Positions 10,501 through 17,726 of a stretch of 64,000 bases of DNA are shown in pieces; within the stretch, counting starts at the first letter, position 1, and each line of letters begins with the position of its first letter. Location of the stretch: contig JBOGOU010000214.1 of NCBI GenBank assembly GCA_050748205.1, positions 4,790-68,789 on the forward strand, given 5' to 3'. A model generated the notes under the pieces. It made no database searches. It was not told the origin of the DNA and saw only the letters and a list, made by a program, of their open reading frames with translations. The translations under genes and the position numbers were made by a program. The stretch is from PSRF01 sp050748205. Lineage in GTDB: Bacteria; Acidobacteriota; Blastocatellia; Pyrinomonadales; Pyrinomonadaceae.

Positions 10501-10693
10501 CCGCCTCGTCCAACGGGAGACGCATTAATTCGCGCGTTAGCTCCAAGACTGACTGCCGCTCGGAAGCGATCTTTATCGAGGAGAGGTGCTTCTCAAGTTC
10601 CTGCTCGATTGACGCCGGCGAAGAGGGCTCTTCAGTTGAAGCTTCTGATTTGTCTTTGCGATCGGAATCCATCTCTGGTTCCTGGTTGTGCAT
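7514..10693 (-). CDS. NorD/CbbO-like VWA domain protein
   Basis: 1059 aa. The C-terminal ~200 residues are a von Willebrand A domain with the MIDAS motif D-x-S-x-S at Asp867 (SFLLDQSSSTARTIG), an LSDGRPYDHDYGDARYA segment and the closing ITIDRESEAEL. This arrangement is characteristic of NorD and CbbO, which act with MoxR-type AAA+ ATPases to activate metalloenzymes such as NO reductase or Rubisco. The N-terminal ~600 residues are helical, repeat-like and not recognised; the middle (~680-760) is acidic and disordered-looking. The partner ATPase gene is immediately upstream in the same transcription unit with a 3-nt gap. No nitric-oxide reductase, nitrite reductase or Rubisco gene lies in the window, so the target metalloenzyme is unknown. 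Confidence 0.85.
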   Translation of the reverse strand: MHNQEPEMDSDRKDKSEASTEEPSSPASIEQELEKHLSSIKIASERQSVLELTRELMRLPLDEAAAAMETGVSIASISLRASIEFLRAAPEVAKTLAPAELRAWGEMGRRLAMSDVETAISFFIAGVNDLKNVPREVHGTLFRLCARQLTLSSHIGVETLRRAGALTAAIGDSETLLSVLEIAAEVSRRSAKHSADFLVATPQVVSSLNQIEEKAIKRRALELASGFAARAGGIAADAWLALPAAIENLGAGDALRLLDRTSDFLERGGGGALHVMLSGGEILRGLPEIFDVWIDLLYVVAQHGNASLVAFVRSTPRFIRGFLSDRDRNRAVELSRRVIALTRDIARIDGEAALACFRASSNVLRTVAIEQFEEWAYQGLSFAPTDTRARRSYFALETRGSYEALHSGSSGLALESIQHLLRLYVEGLTGREVDLAPIAAVPVETKIGDGRTIHLPAVVAEFGDDDLDFRLYKVLAAHAAGQIEFATHDFNSEPLRAAYSAIAALYDPRNVDARDAFALDGYLMESGVTSVPPVSDAPDGHVTDYRTVVNLFPHPRLARRIFATLENGRIDRRLRYKYRGLARDLDLIREHLRRGRPRIVDLPAALFPFELLFQITMLGGALDDSRQYYGQIVSELETITAEYLSSPSATVADTLMATSRVYSLFQSIAADDSVQQLETREEPSESDQDDTAISETLKSRPAQREPQRRDARELFNAWNQPDAEGDPDELDGSESWIDGESPEQNLEEGEVAYNYDEWDRELTDHRLGWCRVIEKQVKHGDRTFVDQTRERHKGVISSIRYQFQLMKPEDLVRVANELDGEEYDLNAVVDYVIDRRAAKVRGGHPSERLYTKRLRRRRDVAVSFLLDQSSSTARTIGRHPLQPYTHPGRRIIEIEKEGLVLMSEALEAVGDVYSISGFTSEGRRNVKFYVVKDFAEKYSDEVKRRIGGITYQNNTRLGAAIRHATAKLAKQQARTRLLIVLSDGRPYDHDYGDARYAREDTREALRQAKIQGITPFCITIDRESEAELRDLYGEIGYTIIDDVLSLPERLPGIYRRLTT

Positions 10694-10696
10694 AAC

Positions 10697-11503
10697 CTAG
10701 ATCACGGTAGTAACGATCTCGCGAATACTGCGCTGTAATTCGCGGTCGTCAGTGATTGGAGAGCACATGGCGACGTCCGCGGCAGTGGTGGGGGGTATGC
10801 CAAGAGCGATCATTTGTGCAGCATAGATCAGCAGGCGGGTAGATACTCCTTCTTCCAGTCCATGTCCTCGGAGGTTCCGAACTTTTTGGCCAATGAGTAC
10901 TAGATCGCGGGCGGTGCCCTCATCTACGCCACCCTCGCGGGCGACGATCTCAACCTCGAGCTCAGCTGGTGGATAGTCGAAATCAATCGCCACAAAACGT
11001 TGGCGCGTCGACTGCTTAAGGTCCTTAAGGATGGATTGGTAGCCGGGATTATAGGAAACGACGAGCATGAAATCAGACGGCGCATCGAGAATAGTGCCGC
11101 GCTTTTCAATCGGGAGCCGCCGGCGATGATCGGTCAAGGGGTGAATGATCACGACCGTGTCTTTACGCGCTTCGACGACTTCGTCGAGATAGCAGATAGC
11201 CCCGTTTCGCACGGCCGAGGTCAGCGGCCCATCCTGCCAGACAGTCTCCTCTCCTTCCAGCAAGAATCGCCCGACGAGATCGGTAGCGGATAGATCTTCA
11301 TGGCAGGCCACTGTGATCAGCGGCCTTTCCAGCCGCCACGCCATGTGCTCCACGAAACGCGTCTTGCCGCAGCCGGTTGGCCCCTTAAGTATTACGGGTA
11401 AACGGGCAGCGTGAGCCGCCTCAAAGAGATCTACTTCTCTGCCAACCGGCAGATAATAGGGCTCTTCACCGATGCGATATTCTTCAATTGCTCGTTCGGG
11501 CAT
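10697..11503 (-). CDS. NorQ/CbbQ-type MoxR AAA+ ATPase
   Basis: 268 aa, the usual length for CbbQ/NorQ/NirQ. The Walker A motif GPTGCGKT is at residues 41-48 and Walker B ICYLDEV at ~103-109. The pre-sensor segment (VSYNPGYQSILKDLKQSTRQRF) with its 'NPGY' and 'R..RF' arginine finger region is the hallmark of this subfamily. The protein forms hexamers that bind a VWA partner and remodel a metalloenzyme. Stop and start of the partner are 3 nt apart, implying translational coupling. ATG at 11503 is the only sensible start; the 5' untranslated region consists of heptad repeats. Confidence 0.9.
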   Translation of the reverse strand: MPERAIEEYRIGEEPYYLPVGREVDLFEAAHAARLPVILKGPTGCGKTRFVEHMAWRLERPLITVACHEDLSATDLVGRFLLEGEETVWQDGPLTSAVRNGAICYLDEVVEARKDTVVIIHPLTDHRRRLPIEKRGTILDAPSDFMLVVSYNPGYQSILKDLKQSTRQRFVAIDFDYPPAELEVEIVAREGGVDEGTARDLVLIGQKVRNLRGHGLEEGVSTRLLIYAAQMIALGIPPTTAADVAMCSPITDDRELQRSIREIVTTVI

Positions 11504-11754
11504 GAGTCGTGAATCGTAAATCGTGAATCGTGAATCGTAAATCGTGATGCCTTTTGCCGCAGTTAACTAGCGAATGCTAACATACTCGGGTCCGGAGACT
11601 TGGGTGCGGCTAAGGTAAGCATATCGCAGCTCAGGTAAATCGTCAGCCTTCGACAGGCCACGTACGGCTTTTTACGATTTACGATTTACGATTTACGATT
11701 TACGATTTACGATTCACGGTTCACGATTCACGATTCACGATTCACGATTTACGA
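11504..11754. repeat. Divergent intergenic region built from inverted TTTACGA heptads
   Basis: Bases 11505-11549 hold CGTGAAT/CGTAAAT heptads. Bases 11670-11754 hold about twelve TTTACGA/TTCACGA heptads in the opposite orientation. One arm touches the norQ-like start codon and the other touches the mnmA ATG, so both translation initiation regions are made of repeat. The non-repeat core (11550-11669) must hold whatever promoters exist; no clear -35/-10 pair was recognised there. Confidence 0.8.
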
Positions 11755-12927
11755 ATGAAAATAGCGGTAGCAATGTCTGGCGGGGTTGACTCTTCCGCGG
11801 CGGCGGCAATTCTTAAGGAGCAGGGCCACGAGCTGGTCGGCTTTTCCATGCAGCTGTGGAATCAGCGCCGCGGCGGAAGCACCGACGAGAATGGCGATCC
11901 GCTTCCTTCGCGCTGTTGTTCGCTGGATGACGTTTATGACGCGCGCGGGGTTGCCGAGGAATTGGGCTTTCCGTTCTACGTCCTTAACCTGGAGCGCGAA
12001 TTTGAACACGATGTGGTGCAGCCGTTTGTGGCCAGCTATCTCGCCGGAGAGACTCCTATTCCCTGTGTCTCCTGCAATAGTCGTTTGAAATTCGCCTCGC
12101 TCGATCGCCTGGCTGCCAGCCTTGGCTGCGAAAAGGTAGCCACGGGACACTATGCGCGGGTCGAATTCGACGAGGCCCTGAATCGTTACAGACTTTTCCG
12201 GGGACGTAATTTGCAAAAGGATCAGTCGTACTTTCTTTGGGAACTGACGCAGGATCAACTATCTCGTTCAATGTTTCCACTCGGCGAGATGTCGAAGCCG
12301 GAAGTGCGTGATGTTGCGCGTGAACATCATCTCGCGGTCGCTGAGAAGGCGGAATCGCAGGAAATCTGTTTCGTGCCAGATGGAAACTACGCCGGCTTCA
12401 TCGATCGCTATCTGGAAGCCGAGGATTCCGCAGGTCGCCTGCCCGGTGACGGAGAGATAGTCGATCCGCAAGGAAAGATCATCGGGACGCATACGGGAAT
12501 CCATCGCTACACGATCGGTCAGCGACGCGGTATCGGCATTGCGAATGAGCGGCCGTTGTATGTGATCTCCATCGACGCCCCGAATAGTCGGCTTGTAGTG
12601 GGAGCTTCCGACGACTTGCTGAGCCGGGAATTTACCGCCGCTGGTGTTAACTGGATTGCCGGCGAGAACGTGACAACTGCGATACGCGCCAACGTACGCG
12701 TTCGATATCGTCATGCGGAAGCTCCGGCGACCATCCGGCCGCTGGCGAGCGGTCGGGCACATATCGTTTTCGATGACGCTCAGCGGGCCATAACTCCCGG
12801 TCAGGCAACTGTCTTCTACGACAAGGACGAAGTGATCGGCGGTGGGTGGATAGTTAAGAGCGGAGACGTGGAGACGCGGGGAGGCGCGGACGCGGGGACA
12901 CGGGGACACAGGGGAATGGGAGAATAG
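11755..12927 (+). CDS. mnmA: tRNA-specific 2-thiouridylase
   Basis: 390 aa. MnmA uses ATP and a relayed sulfur to make 2-thiouridine at position 34 of Lys/Glu/Gln tRNAs. The PP-loop AMSGGVDSS is at residues 4-12, the catalytic Cys104 is in CVSCNSRLKF, and the second catalytic Cys205 is in ESQEICFVPDG. ATGHYARV, KDQSYFLW and the C-terminal barrel signature GQRRGIGI are intact. The family normally stops soon after GGGWI; here about 24 extra residues (VETRGGADAGTRGHRGMGE) are encoded by GAGACGCGG-type repeats that run over the stop codon. No Shine-Dalgarno is visible before ATG 11755 because heptad repeats fill that space; an in-frame ATG at 11773 would lie inside the PP-loop and is unlikely. 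Confidence 0.95.
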   Translation: MKIAVAMSGGVDSSAAAAILKEQGHELVGFSMQLWNQRRGGSTDENGDPLPSRCCSLDDVYDARGVAEELGFPFYVLNLEREFEHDVVQPFVASYLAGETPIPCVSCNSRLKFASLDRLAASLGCEKVATGHYARVEFDEALNRYRLFRGRNLQKDQSYFLWELTQDQLSRSMFPLGEMSKPEVRDVAREHHLAVAEKAESQEICFVPDGNYAGFIDRYLEAEDSAGRLPGDGEIVDPQGKIIGTHTGIHRYTIGQRRGIGIANERPLYVISIDAPNSRLVVGASDDLLSREFTAAGVNWIAGENVTTAIRANVRVRYRHAEAPATIRPLASGRAHIVFDDAQRAITPGQATVFYDKDEVIGGGWIVKSGDVETRGGADAGTRGHRGMGE

Positions 12928-13212
12928 GGAATTTCAGTTTTCGCGTTAATGTTGGGTTGATGTGAACCTGTCAAGAAGCGGGAATTCGCAGGTTGGAAAG
13001 GTGGGCTTGCCCCCGCCTCAACTGTGAGGACCCCCAACTTAAAACTGAAGCTGATCTCCTTCAATTGATAGATGTTGCAGCTTGAGGCGGGGGCAAGCCC
13101 ACCTTCCCAACCTGCGAATTCCCATAACCTGATGGGTTCACACCAGGTCAGCTCTGAAGCCAGGAACCGAAATCTTCCAGTCCCCCAGTTCCCCGATTCC
13201 CCGTTCCCCCCT
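12859..13212. repeat. Composite repeat: octad/heptad arms flanking palindromic element A
   Basis: 12859-12928 carries GGAGACGCGG / GGGGACACGG units that overlap the end of mnmA. 13179-13212 carries CAGTCCCCCAGTTCCCCGAT-type units, roughly complementary to the GGGGAATGGGAGAATAGGGA end of the left block. The pair brackets palindromic element copy 2. CAGTCCC-type units look like the short tandemly repeated repetitive sequences known from cyanobacteria. No gene is seen between 12928 and 13308. Confidence 0.65.
12961..13142. repeat. Palindromic element family A, copy 2 (longest)
   Basis: Left arm 12980-13021 and right arm 13082-13123 pair over 42 bp with one mismatch. Outer flanks TGTGAACC (12961-12968) and GGTTCACA (13135-13142) extend the symmetry. 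The core AAGGTGGGCTTGCCCCCGCC is shared with copies 1 and 3. The 60-nt centre shows no ORF. Confidence 0.88.
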
Positions 13213-13308
13213 TTTCGCTGCGGCGGGGTAAACCTTTTCCTCACCGTCTACGTACTCATACCTCGGTAAAAACCGCTAATTTAGCGATATTTAAGGCAGG
13301 AAATAACG

Positions 13309-15108
13309 ATGGCTATGTCAGGAACGCGTAAGACAGTTCTCATTATTACAAGTATTGTAGTGGCGCTTGTCCTGGTGACGCTGGTGGGGCTCGCGCTGTT
13401 GGTCGCGGCTTTCCGTCAAGGGCCACCGTCGATTAGAGACAACAGTGTGCTCGCGCTTCGCGTTGCCGGACCACTACCGGATTACGTGCCGGAAGATCCG
13501 CTCAGAAGGTTCTTTGGCGGAACTGACCAGTCGCTCACGAATCTGCTCCTCCAATTTAGAAAAGCCAAGGCTGATAAAAGGATCAAGGCCATCATACTTG
13601 ACGTTGACATGTCAGGGGCCGGGTGGGCGAAAGCCGAGGAGATTCGCGATGCAATCACCGACTTTCGTTCTTCCGGTAAGCAGGTTTATGCCTACATGGA
13701 ATACGGCATGAACAAAGAGTATTACATTGCCAGCGCCTCTGACCGCATCTTCGTGGCTCCGCCGGGCGAGTTGTTCATCAATGGGCTTGCTGCGGACGTA
13801 ATGTTTTTCCGCGGGTCGCTGGACAAGTTGGGCATCTACCCGGACATGTACCAAATCGGAAAATACAAGAGCGCGGGAGACACTTTCACTCGCAAGGAGA
13901 TGTCGGATGCCCACCGCGAATTTATCAATTCTCTGCTGGACGATTTATTCAATCGCTACGTCGACTCGATTGCCAAGGCGCGCGGCAAATCACCGGAGGA
14001 TGTGCGCGCAATCATCGACAACTCGCCTTACAGCGCTGCCAAAGCGAAAGAGGCAGGATTGATTGACGGTGTCGGCTATCGTGATGAACTCGAGAAGGAA
14101 GTAAAGACGAAGCTCGGATACAAAGAGGGTGACGATATGCGGTTGGTGCGGGCGTCGGAGTATCGCGAGGTGCCCGCTGAATCACTGGGCCTCGATAAGG
14201 GCGAGCGAATCGCAGTGATTTATGCTACTGGCGACATCGGTTCCGGCAAATCAGAGAATAGTCCTACCGGCAATCAGTCGATTGGATCTGACACATTGGC
14301 AAAGGCCCTCAATGATGCGCGTGACGACAAAACAATCAAAGCGATTGTGTTGCGTGTCGATAGTCCCGGGGGTAGTGCTCTGGCGTCCGACGTCATTTGG
14401 CATGCTGTGGAAGCCGCCAAACAAAAGAAGCCAGTAGTTGTTTCCATGTCAGACGTGGCGGCCTCAGGGGGTTATTACATTTCCGCCGGTGCCAGCAAGA
14501 TTGTCGCCGAGCCCTCGACGATTACCGGGTCGATCGGCGTGGTGGCTGGCAAGCCGGTTATCAAGGGATTCTACGACTGGATCGGAATCTCAAACGAATA
14601 TGTGCTGCGCGGTAAGAACGCCGGTATGTTTCGCGAAACCGAGAAGTTTACACCTGACGAACGGGCGAAATTTGAAGAGTGGATCAAGACTACGTATTAC
14701 AGCGACTTCGTTCCGAAGGTGGCGCAGGGCCGCAATAAGCCAGCGGAGTATATCGACTCGGTGGGACAGGGACGCGTATGGACCGGCGCGCAGGGAAAAG
14801 AAAAAGCACTTGTTGATGAGTTTGGTGGTCTCGAGAAGGCCATTGAAGTTGCGAAGCAGCTCGCCAACATACCTGCGGATAAAGGTGTGCAGCGCGTGAT
14901 TCTGCCTTACCCGACAACACTGTTGCAGGAATTACTTAACACGGGCGACGATATGTCGGCCAGGTCAAGCGAGCTACAGCAGAAGCAAGCGGTTTATGCT
15001 GTCTTGCCGGAAGATGCGCGGCGCGCGCTCAGATATATGGCACTAATGGAAAAGATGAAGAGTGGGCAATCGATGCTGCTCATGCCGTTTGACTTAAGGA
15101 TCAGGTAA
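13309..15108 (+). CDS. sppA: Signal peptide peptidase SppA, 67K (duplicated-domain) type
   Basis: 599 aa, the length of the long SppA class with two tandem S49 domains. An N-terminal membrane anchor covers residues ~10-33 (IITSIVVALVLVTLVGLALLV). By analogy to the E. coli enzyme, the catalytic Lys lies in the first domain (IGKYKSAGDTFTR, Lys187) and the nucleophile in the second (DVAASGGYYISAGA, Ser386), followed by STITGSIGVVAGKP. The enzyme degrades cleaved signal peptides in the membrane. AGGAAA lies just upstream of ATG 13309. The gene converges on serS, with only a repeat array between the two stop codons. Confidence 0.95.
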   Translation: MAMSGTRKTVLIITSIVVALVLVTLVGLALLVAAFRQGPPSIRDNSVLALRVAGPLPDYVPEDPLRRFFGGTDQSLTNLLLQFRKAKADKRIKAIILDVDMSGAGWAKAEEIRDAITDFRSSGKQVYAYMEYGMNKEYYIASASDRIFVAPPGELFINGLAADVMFFRGSLDKLGIYPDMYQIGKYKSAGDTFTRKEMSDAHREFINSLLDDLFNRYVDSIAKARGKSPEDVRAIIDNSPYSAAKAKEAGLIDGVGYRDELEKEVKTKLGYKEGDDMRLVRASEYREVPAESLGLDKGERIAVIYATGDIGSGKSENSPTGNQSIGSDTLAKALNDARDDKTIKAIVLRVDSPGGSALASDVIWHAVEAAKQKKPVVVSMSDVAASGGYYISAGASKIVAEPSTITGSIGVVAGKPVIKGFYDWIGISNEYVLRGKNAGMFRETEKFTPDERAKFEEWIKTTYYSDFVPKVAQGRNKPAEYIDSVGQGRVWTGAQGKEKALVDEFGGLEKAIEVAKQLANIPADKGVQRVILPYPTTLLQELLNTGDDMSARSSELQQKQAVYAVLPEDARRALRYMALMEKMKSGQSMLLMPFDLRIR

Positions 15109-15112
15109 ACCA

Positions 15113-15291
15113 GTCGGCAGTAGGCAGTCGGCAGTAGGCCGCTTGTCCTGCCTCCTGCCTCCTGCTCCTGCCTCCTGCCTGCTCCGGCCTCCTGCCTGCT
15201 CCGGCCTCCTGCTCCTGCCTACTGCCTACTGCCGCCTGCCTCCTGCCAACTGCCGCCTGCCTCCTGCCTACTGCCTCCTGCCTCCTATCCT
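15113..15291. repeat. CTGCCTC/CAGTAGG heptad array between sppA and serS
   Basis: CAGTCGGCAGTAGG units at 15113-15138 are followed by ~20 CTGCCTC / CTGCCTA / CTGCCGC heptads up to 15291. The first block is the reverse complement of the later ones, so the array can fold. It runs through the serS stop codon (minus strand, 15268-15270), which supplies the last residues of SerRS. Confidence 0.85.
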
Positions 15292-16563
15292 TTCCAAGCC
15301 GCCCATGTACGGTCGCAACGCTTCTGGAATGACCACAGAGCCATCTTCCTGCTGAAAGTTTTCCATAATAGCAATCCAGGTCCTGCCGATCGCCAGTCCA
15401 GAGCCGTTCAAGGTGTGAACAAACTCCGGCTTTCCTCCACCCGCGCGACGGAAGCGAATCTGGGCACGGCGGGCCTGAAAGTCGGTACAGTTTGAGCAGG
15501 AAGAGATCTCCTTGAACTCCCCGTACGATGGCAGCCAGACTTCGACGTCGTAGGATTTCGCCGCCGAGAAGCCAAGATCGCCGGTGCAGTGTTCGACCGT
15601 GCGATAGTGCAGCCCAAGCTTTTGCAATATCGTTTCGGCGTCCCGCGTCATGGATTCCAATTCGTTGTAAGAATCCTCGGGCAGCGTTAGCTTAACCAGT
15701 TCTACTTTTTCAAACTGATGCTGCCGGTAGATACCTCTCGTGTCGCGGCCGTAACTTCCTGCCTCGGAACGAAAGCACGGAGAGTATGCGGCAAATTTCA
15801 AAGGCAGTACCGAACCATCAAGTATCTCGTCGCGATGATAGTTTGTTACTGGTACTTCGCCGGTCGGGATCAAATAGAGGCCTCGCTCGTCGGTCAGCTT
15901 GAAGAGATCTTCTTCAAACTTCGGCAGCTGCCCTGTGCCAAATAGTGATGCGGAATTGACGATGAAAGGTGGCAGTGTTTCCTTGTATCCATTCTCCCGA
16001 GTTTGAACATCGAGCATGAAACTAACGAGCGCCCGGCTCAAGCGCGCACCTGCCCCATTCAATACTGCAAATCGAGCGCCCGATATTTTGGCTGCACGCT
16101 CGAGATCGAGAACGCCCAAAGCCGTGCCGAGGTCTACATGGTCTTTCGGCCCAAAAGTGAATGAAGGCTTGGCGCCCCAACTCCGCACTTCGACATTCTC
16201 TGATTCGTCCTTGCCGACAGGTACGCTTTCGTGTGGAAGATTTGGCAGCGCGCTCAGGATATCGCGCATGCGCGCTTCGGCTGCGTCGCGAAGCTGGTCA
16301 AGTTCCGCAATCCGCTCTTTTAGTGTATTGACTTCCTGGCGCCGCCCGTCTGCTTCGTCACGCTTTCCTTCTTTCATTAACGCGCCGATCTCGCGGCTGG
16401 CGCTATTGCGCTGGGCGTTGAGTTGGTCAGACTCCGCGATTAGCCGACGGCGCTCAGCATCCATCTGGGCGAAACCCTCAAGCGCTGCGGGCGGCACGCC
16501 GCGGCTTTGGAGTTTCGTGCGGACCAGGTCGAGATTTTCGCGGACGTAGTTGAGATCGAGCAT
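15268..16563 (-). CDS. serS: Seryl-tRNA synthetase
   Basis: 431 aa, normal length. The N-terminal antiparallel coiled-coil arm (residues ~28-105) that binds the tRNA variable arm is followed by the class II core. Motif 2 is FRSEAGSYGRDTRGIYRQHQ, with EKVELVKL after it, and motif 3 contains GSGLAIGRTWIAIMENFQQE. TGEVPVTN and the Zn-independent active site are intact. ATG 16563 begins MLDLNYVRENLDLVRTKL, the canonical SerRS start. The last residues (GGRRQ) come from the CTGCCTC heptad array that invades the 3' end; this tail is outside the conserved fold and probably harmless. Confidence 0.96.
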   Translation of the reverse strand: MLDLNYVRENLDLVRTKLQSRGVPPAALEGFAQMDAERRRLIAESDQLNAQRNSASREIGALMKEGKRDEADGRRQEVNTLKERIAELDQLRDAAEARMRDILSALPNLPHESVPVGKDESENVEVRSWGAKPSFTFGPKDHVDLGTALGVLDLERAAKISGARFAVLNGAGARLSRALVSFMLDVQTRENGYKETLPPFIVNSASLFGTGQLPKFEEDLFKLTDERGLYLIPTGEVPVTNYHRDEILDGSVLPLKFAAYSPCFRSEAGSYGRDTRGIYRQHQFEKVELVKLTLPEDSYNELESMTRDAETILQKLGLHYRTVEHCTGDLGFSAAKSYDVEVWLPSYGEFKEISSCSNCTDFQARRAQIRFRRAGGGKPEFVHTLNGSGLAIGRTWIAIMENFQQEDGSVVIPEALRPYMGGLERIGGRRQ

Positions 16564-16694
16564 TTGTTCTATTCAGCCAAATATGTTATTCAGACCAACT
16601 TCGGTTACTGGACAAAAACGTCACGCTAGCCGAGCGCAATACGCGGTGTCAAGACTACCTTGCTCGAACGTAGTATCCTAATTTTTAGTTAATT

Positions 16695-16732
16695 GAGCCT
16701 AGCATCCAGTCTCTACCGCTCCCGGTTCCGTA
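16695..16732. repeat. Dispersed repeat AGCATCCAGTCTCTACCGCTC type
   Basis: The stretch AGCATCCAGTCTCTACCGCT followed by CCCGGTTCCGTA, just upstream of fabG, matches AGCATCCGGTCGCTACCGCT + CGCGGTTCCGTA at 28319-28350 with few differences. It may overlap the fabG promoter region, where no clean sigma70 hexamers were recognised. Confidence 0.6.
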
Positions 16733-16764
16733 TACCTAAGATTATTGAACCTTGAAGACGTCAC

Positions 16765-17526
16765 ATGAAAGCTAATGAAAAACCATTCGCCGGGCGCGTT
16801 GCCATTGTCACTGGGGCCACGCGCGGGATCGGTCGCGCGATTGCCCTGGAGCTGGCGCGCCGCGGCGCCGACGTCGCGTTTAATTACGCAAAGAGCGCAG
16901 AAGCTGCTCAGTCTCTGACACACGAGATGGAGGCGTTGGGTGTTAGGGTGCTTTCAACTCAATGCGATGTTGCGAGCACTGAAAGCGCCGCAGAGATGGT
17001 AAAGCAAGTGAAAGAGACGTTCGGAAGAATCGATTTTCTTGTCAACAACGCCGGCGTAACGCGTGACAATCTCATCCTGCGCATGAAAGAACAAGACTGG
17101 GACGAGGTAATGGATACAAACCTGAAAGGCGCCTGGAATTTCGCGAAGGCCGCCCTCCGACTCATGCTGCGGCAGGACGAGGGAGGATCGATTCTCAACA
17201 TTTCCTCGATTAGCGGCAGCATTGGCATGCCCGGACAGTCAAACTATTCCGCATCCAAGGCCGGCATGATTGGCTTGACTAAGGCGCTGGCTAAAGAAGT
17301 TGCGAGCCGGAGCGTGACGGTCAATGCGCTTGCCCTCGGAATGGTTTCTACAGACATGGCTGGTGCGCTTGATGAGAACTATCGCGCGAAAATTCTCGAG
17401 CAGATTCCCCTCGGCCGGTTTGCTGAAGCAGATGAGGTGGCTCGCATCGCTTGCTTCCTGCTTTCCAACGATGCTCGCTATATCACAGGTCAGGTGATTC
17501 AGGTTGACGGCGGTCTGGCCATATAA
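16765..17526 (+). CDS. fabG: 3-oxoacyl-ACP reductase (SDR family)
   Basis: 253 aa classical short-chain dehydrogenase. The nucleotide-binding TGATRGIGRA lies at residues ~17-26, NNAG at ~94-97, the catalytic Ser in SSISGS, and Tyr/Lys in YSASKAG (~163-169). The ending ARYITGQVIQVDGGLAI is typical of FabG, which reduces 3-oxoacyl-ACP with NADPH in fatty acid elongation. It stands alone rather than in a fab operon (no acpP or fabF nearby), so another SDR substrate is possible. A hairpin terminator follows directly. Confidence 0.87.
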   Translation: MKANEKPFAGRVAIVTGATRGIGRAIALELARRGADVAFNYAKSAEAAQSLTHEMEALGVRVLSTQCDVASTESAAEMVKQVKETFGRIDFLVNNAGVTRDNLILRMKEQDWDEVMDTNLKGAWNFAKAALRLMLRQDEGGSILNISSISGSIGMPGQSNYSASKAGMIGLTKALAKEVASRSVTVNALALGMVSTDMAGALDENYRAKILEQIPLGRFAEADEVARIACFLLSNDARYITGQVIQVDGGLAI

Positions 17527-17527
17527 G

Positions 17528-17549
17528 GCGCCTTCATAAGGCGCTTTTG
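17528..17549 (+). terminator. Rho-independent terminator after fabG
   Basis: GCGCCTT (17528-17534), loop CAT, AAGGCGC (17538-17544), then TTTT. It starts two bases after the fabG stop codon. The stem can be extended by G-T and A-T pairs. Confidence 0.75.
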
Positions 17550-17726
17550 TAAAACTCTTTCGCCAAAAGACCGCGAAAACCATACTAGCGGATTGCAAAA
17601 TTCCCGTCGATCACTGCACTATGTGACAGCCAGTTGGTCTGTTTCTCCTCGATGGTACCTGACTTGCGAAGCTTACTTACTAAGTAGTCGCAGTATTTCA
17701 GAATCCCGAACTAAACGAACGCTCTC

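Noticed and set aside
11670..11754. Regular TTTACGA array as a CRISPR
   Set aside because: The period is 7 nt with no spacers; no cas genes are in the window.
15143..15355. 70-aa Cys/Leu/Pro-rich ORF
   Set aside because: A translation of CTGCCTC heptads that overlaps the 3' end of serS on the other strand.
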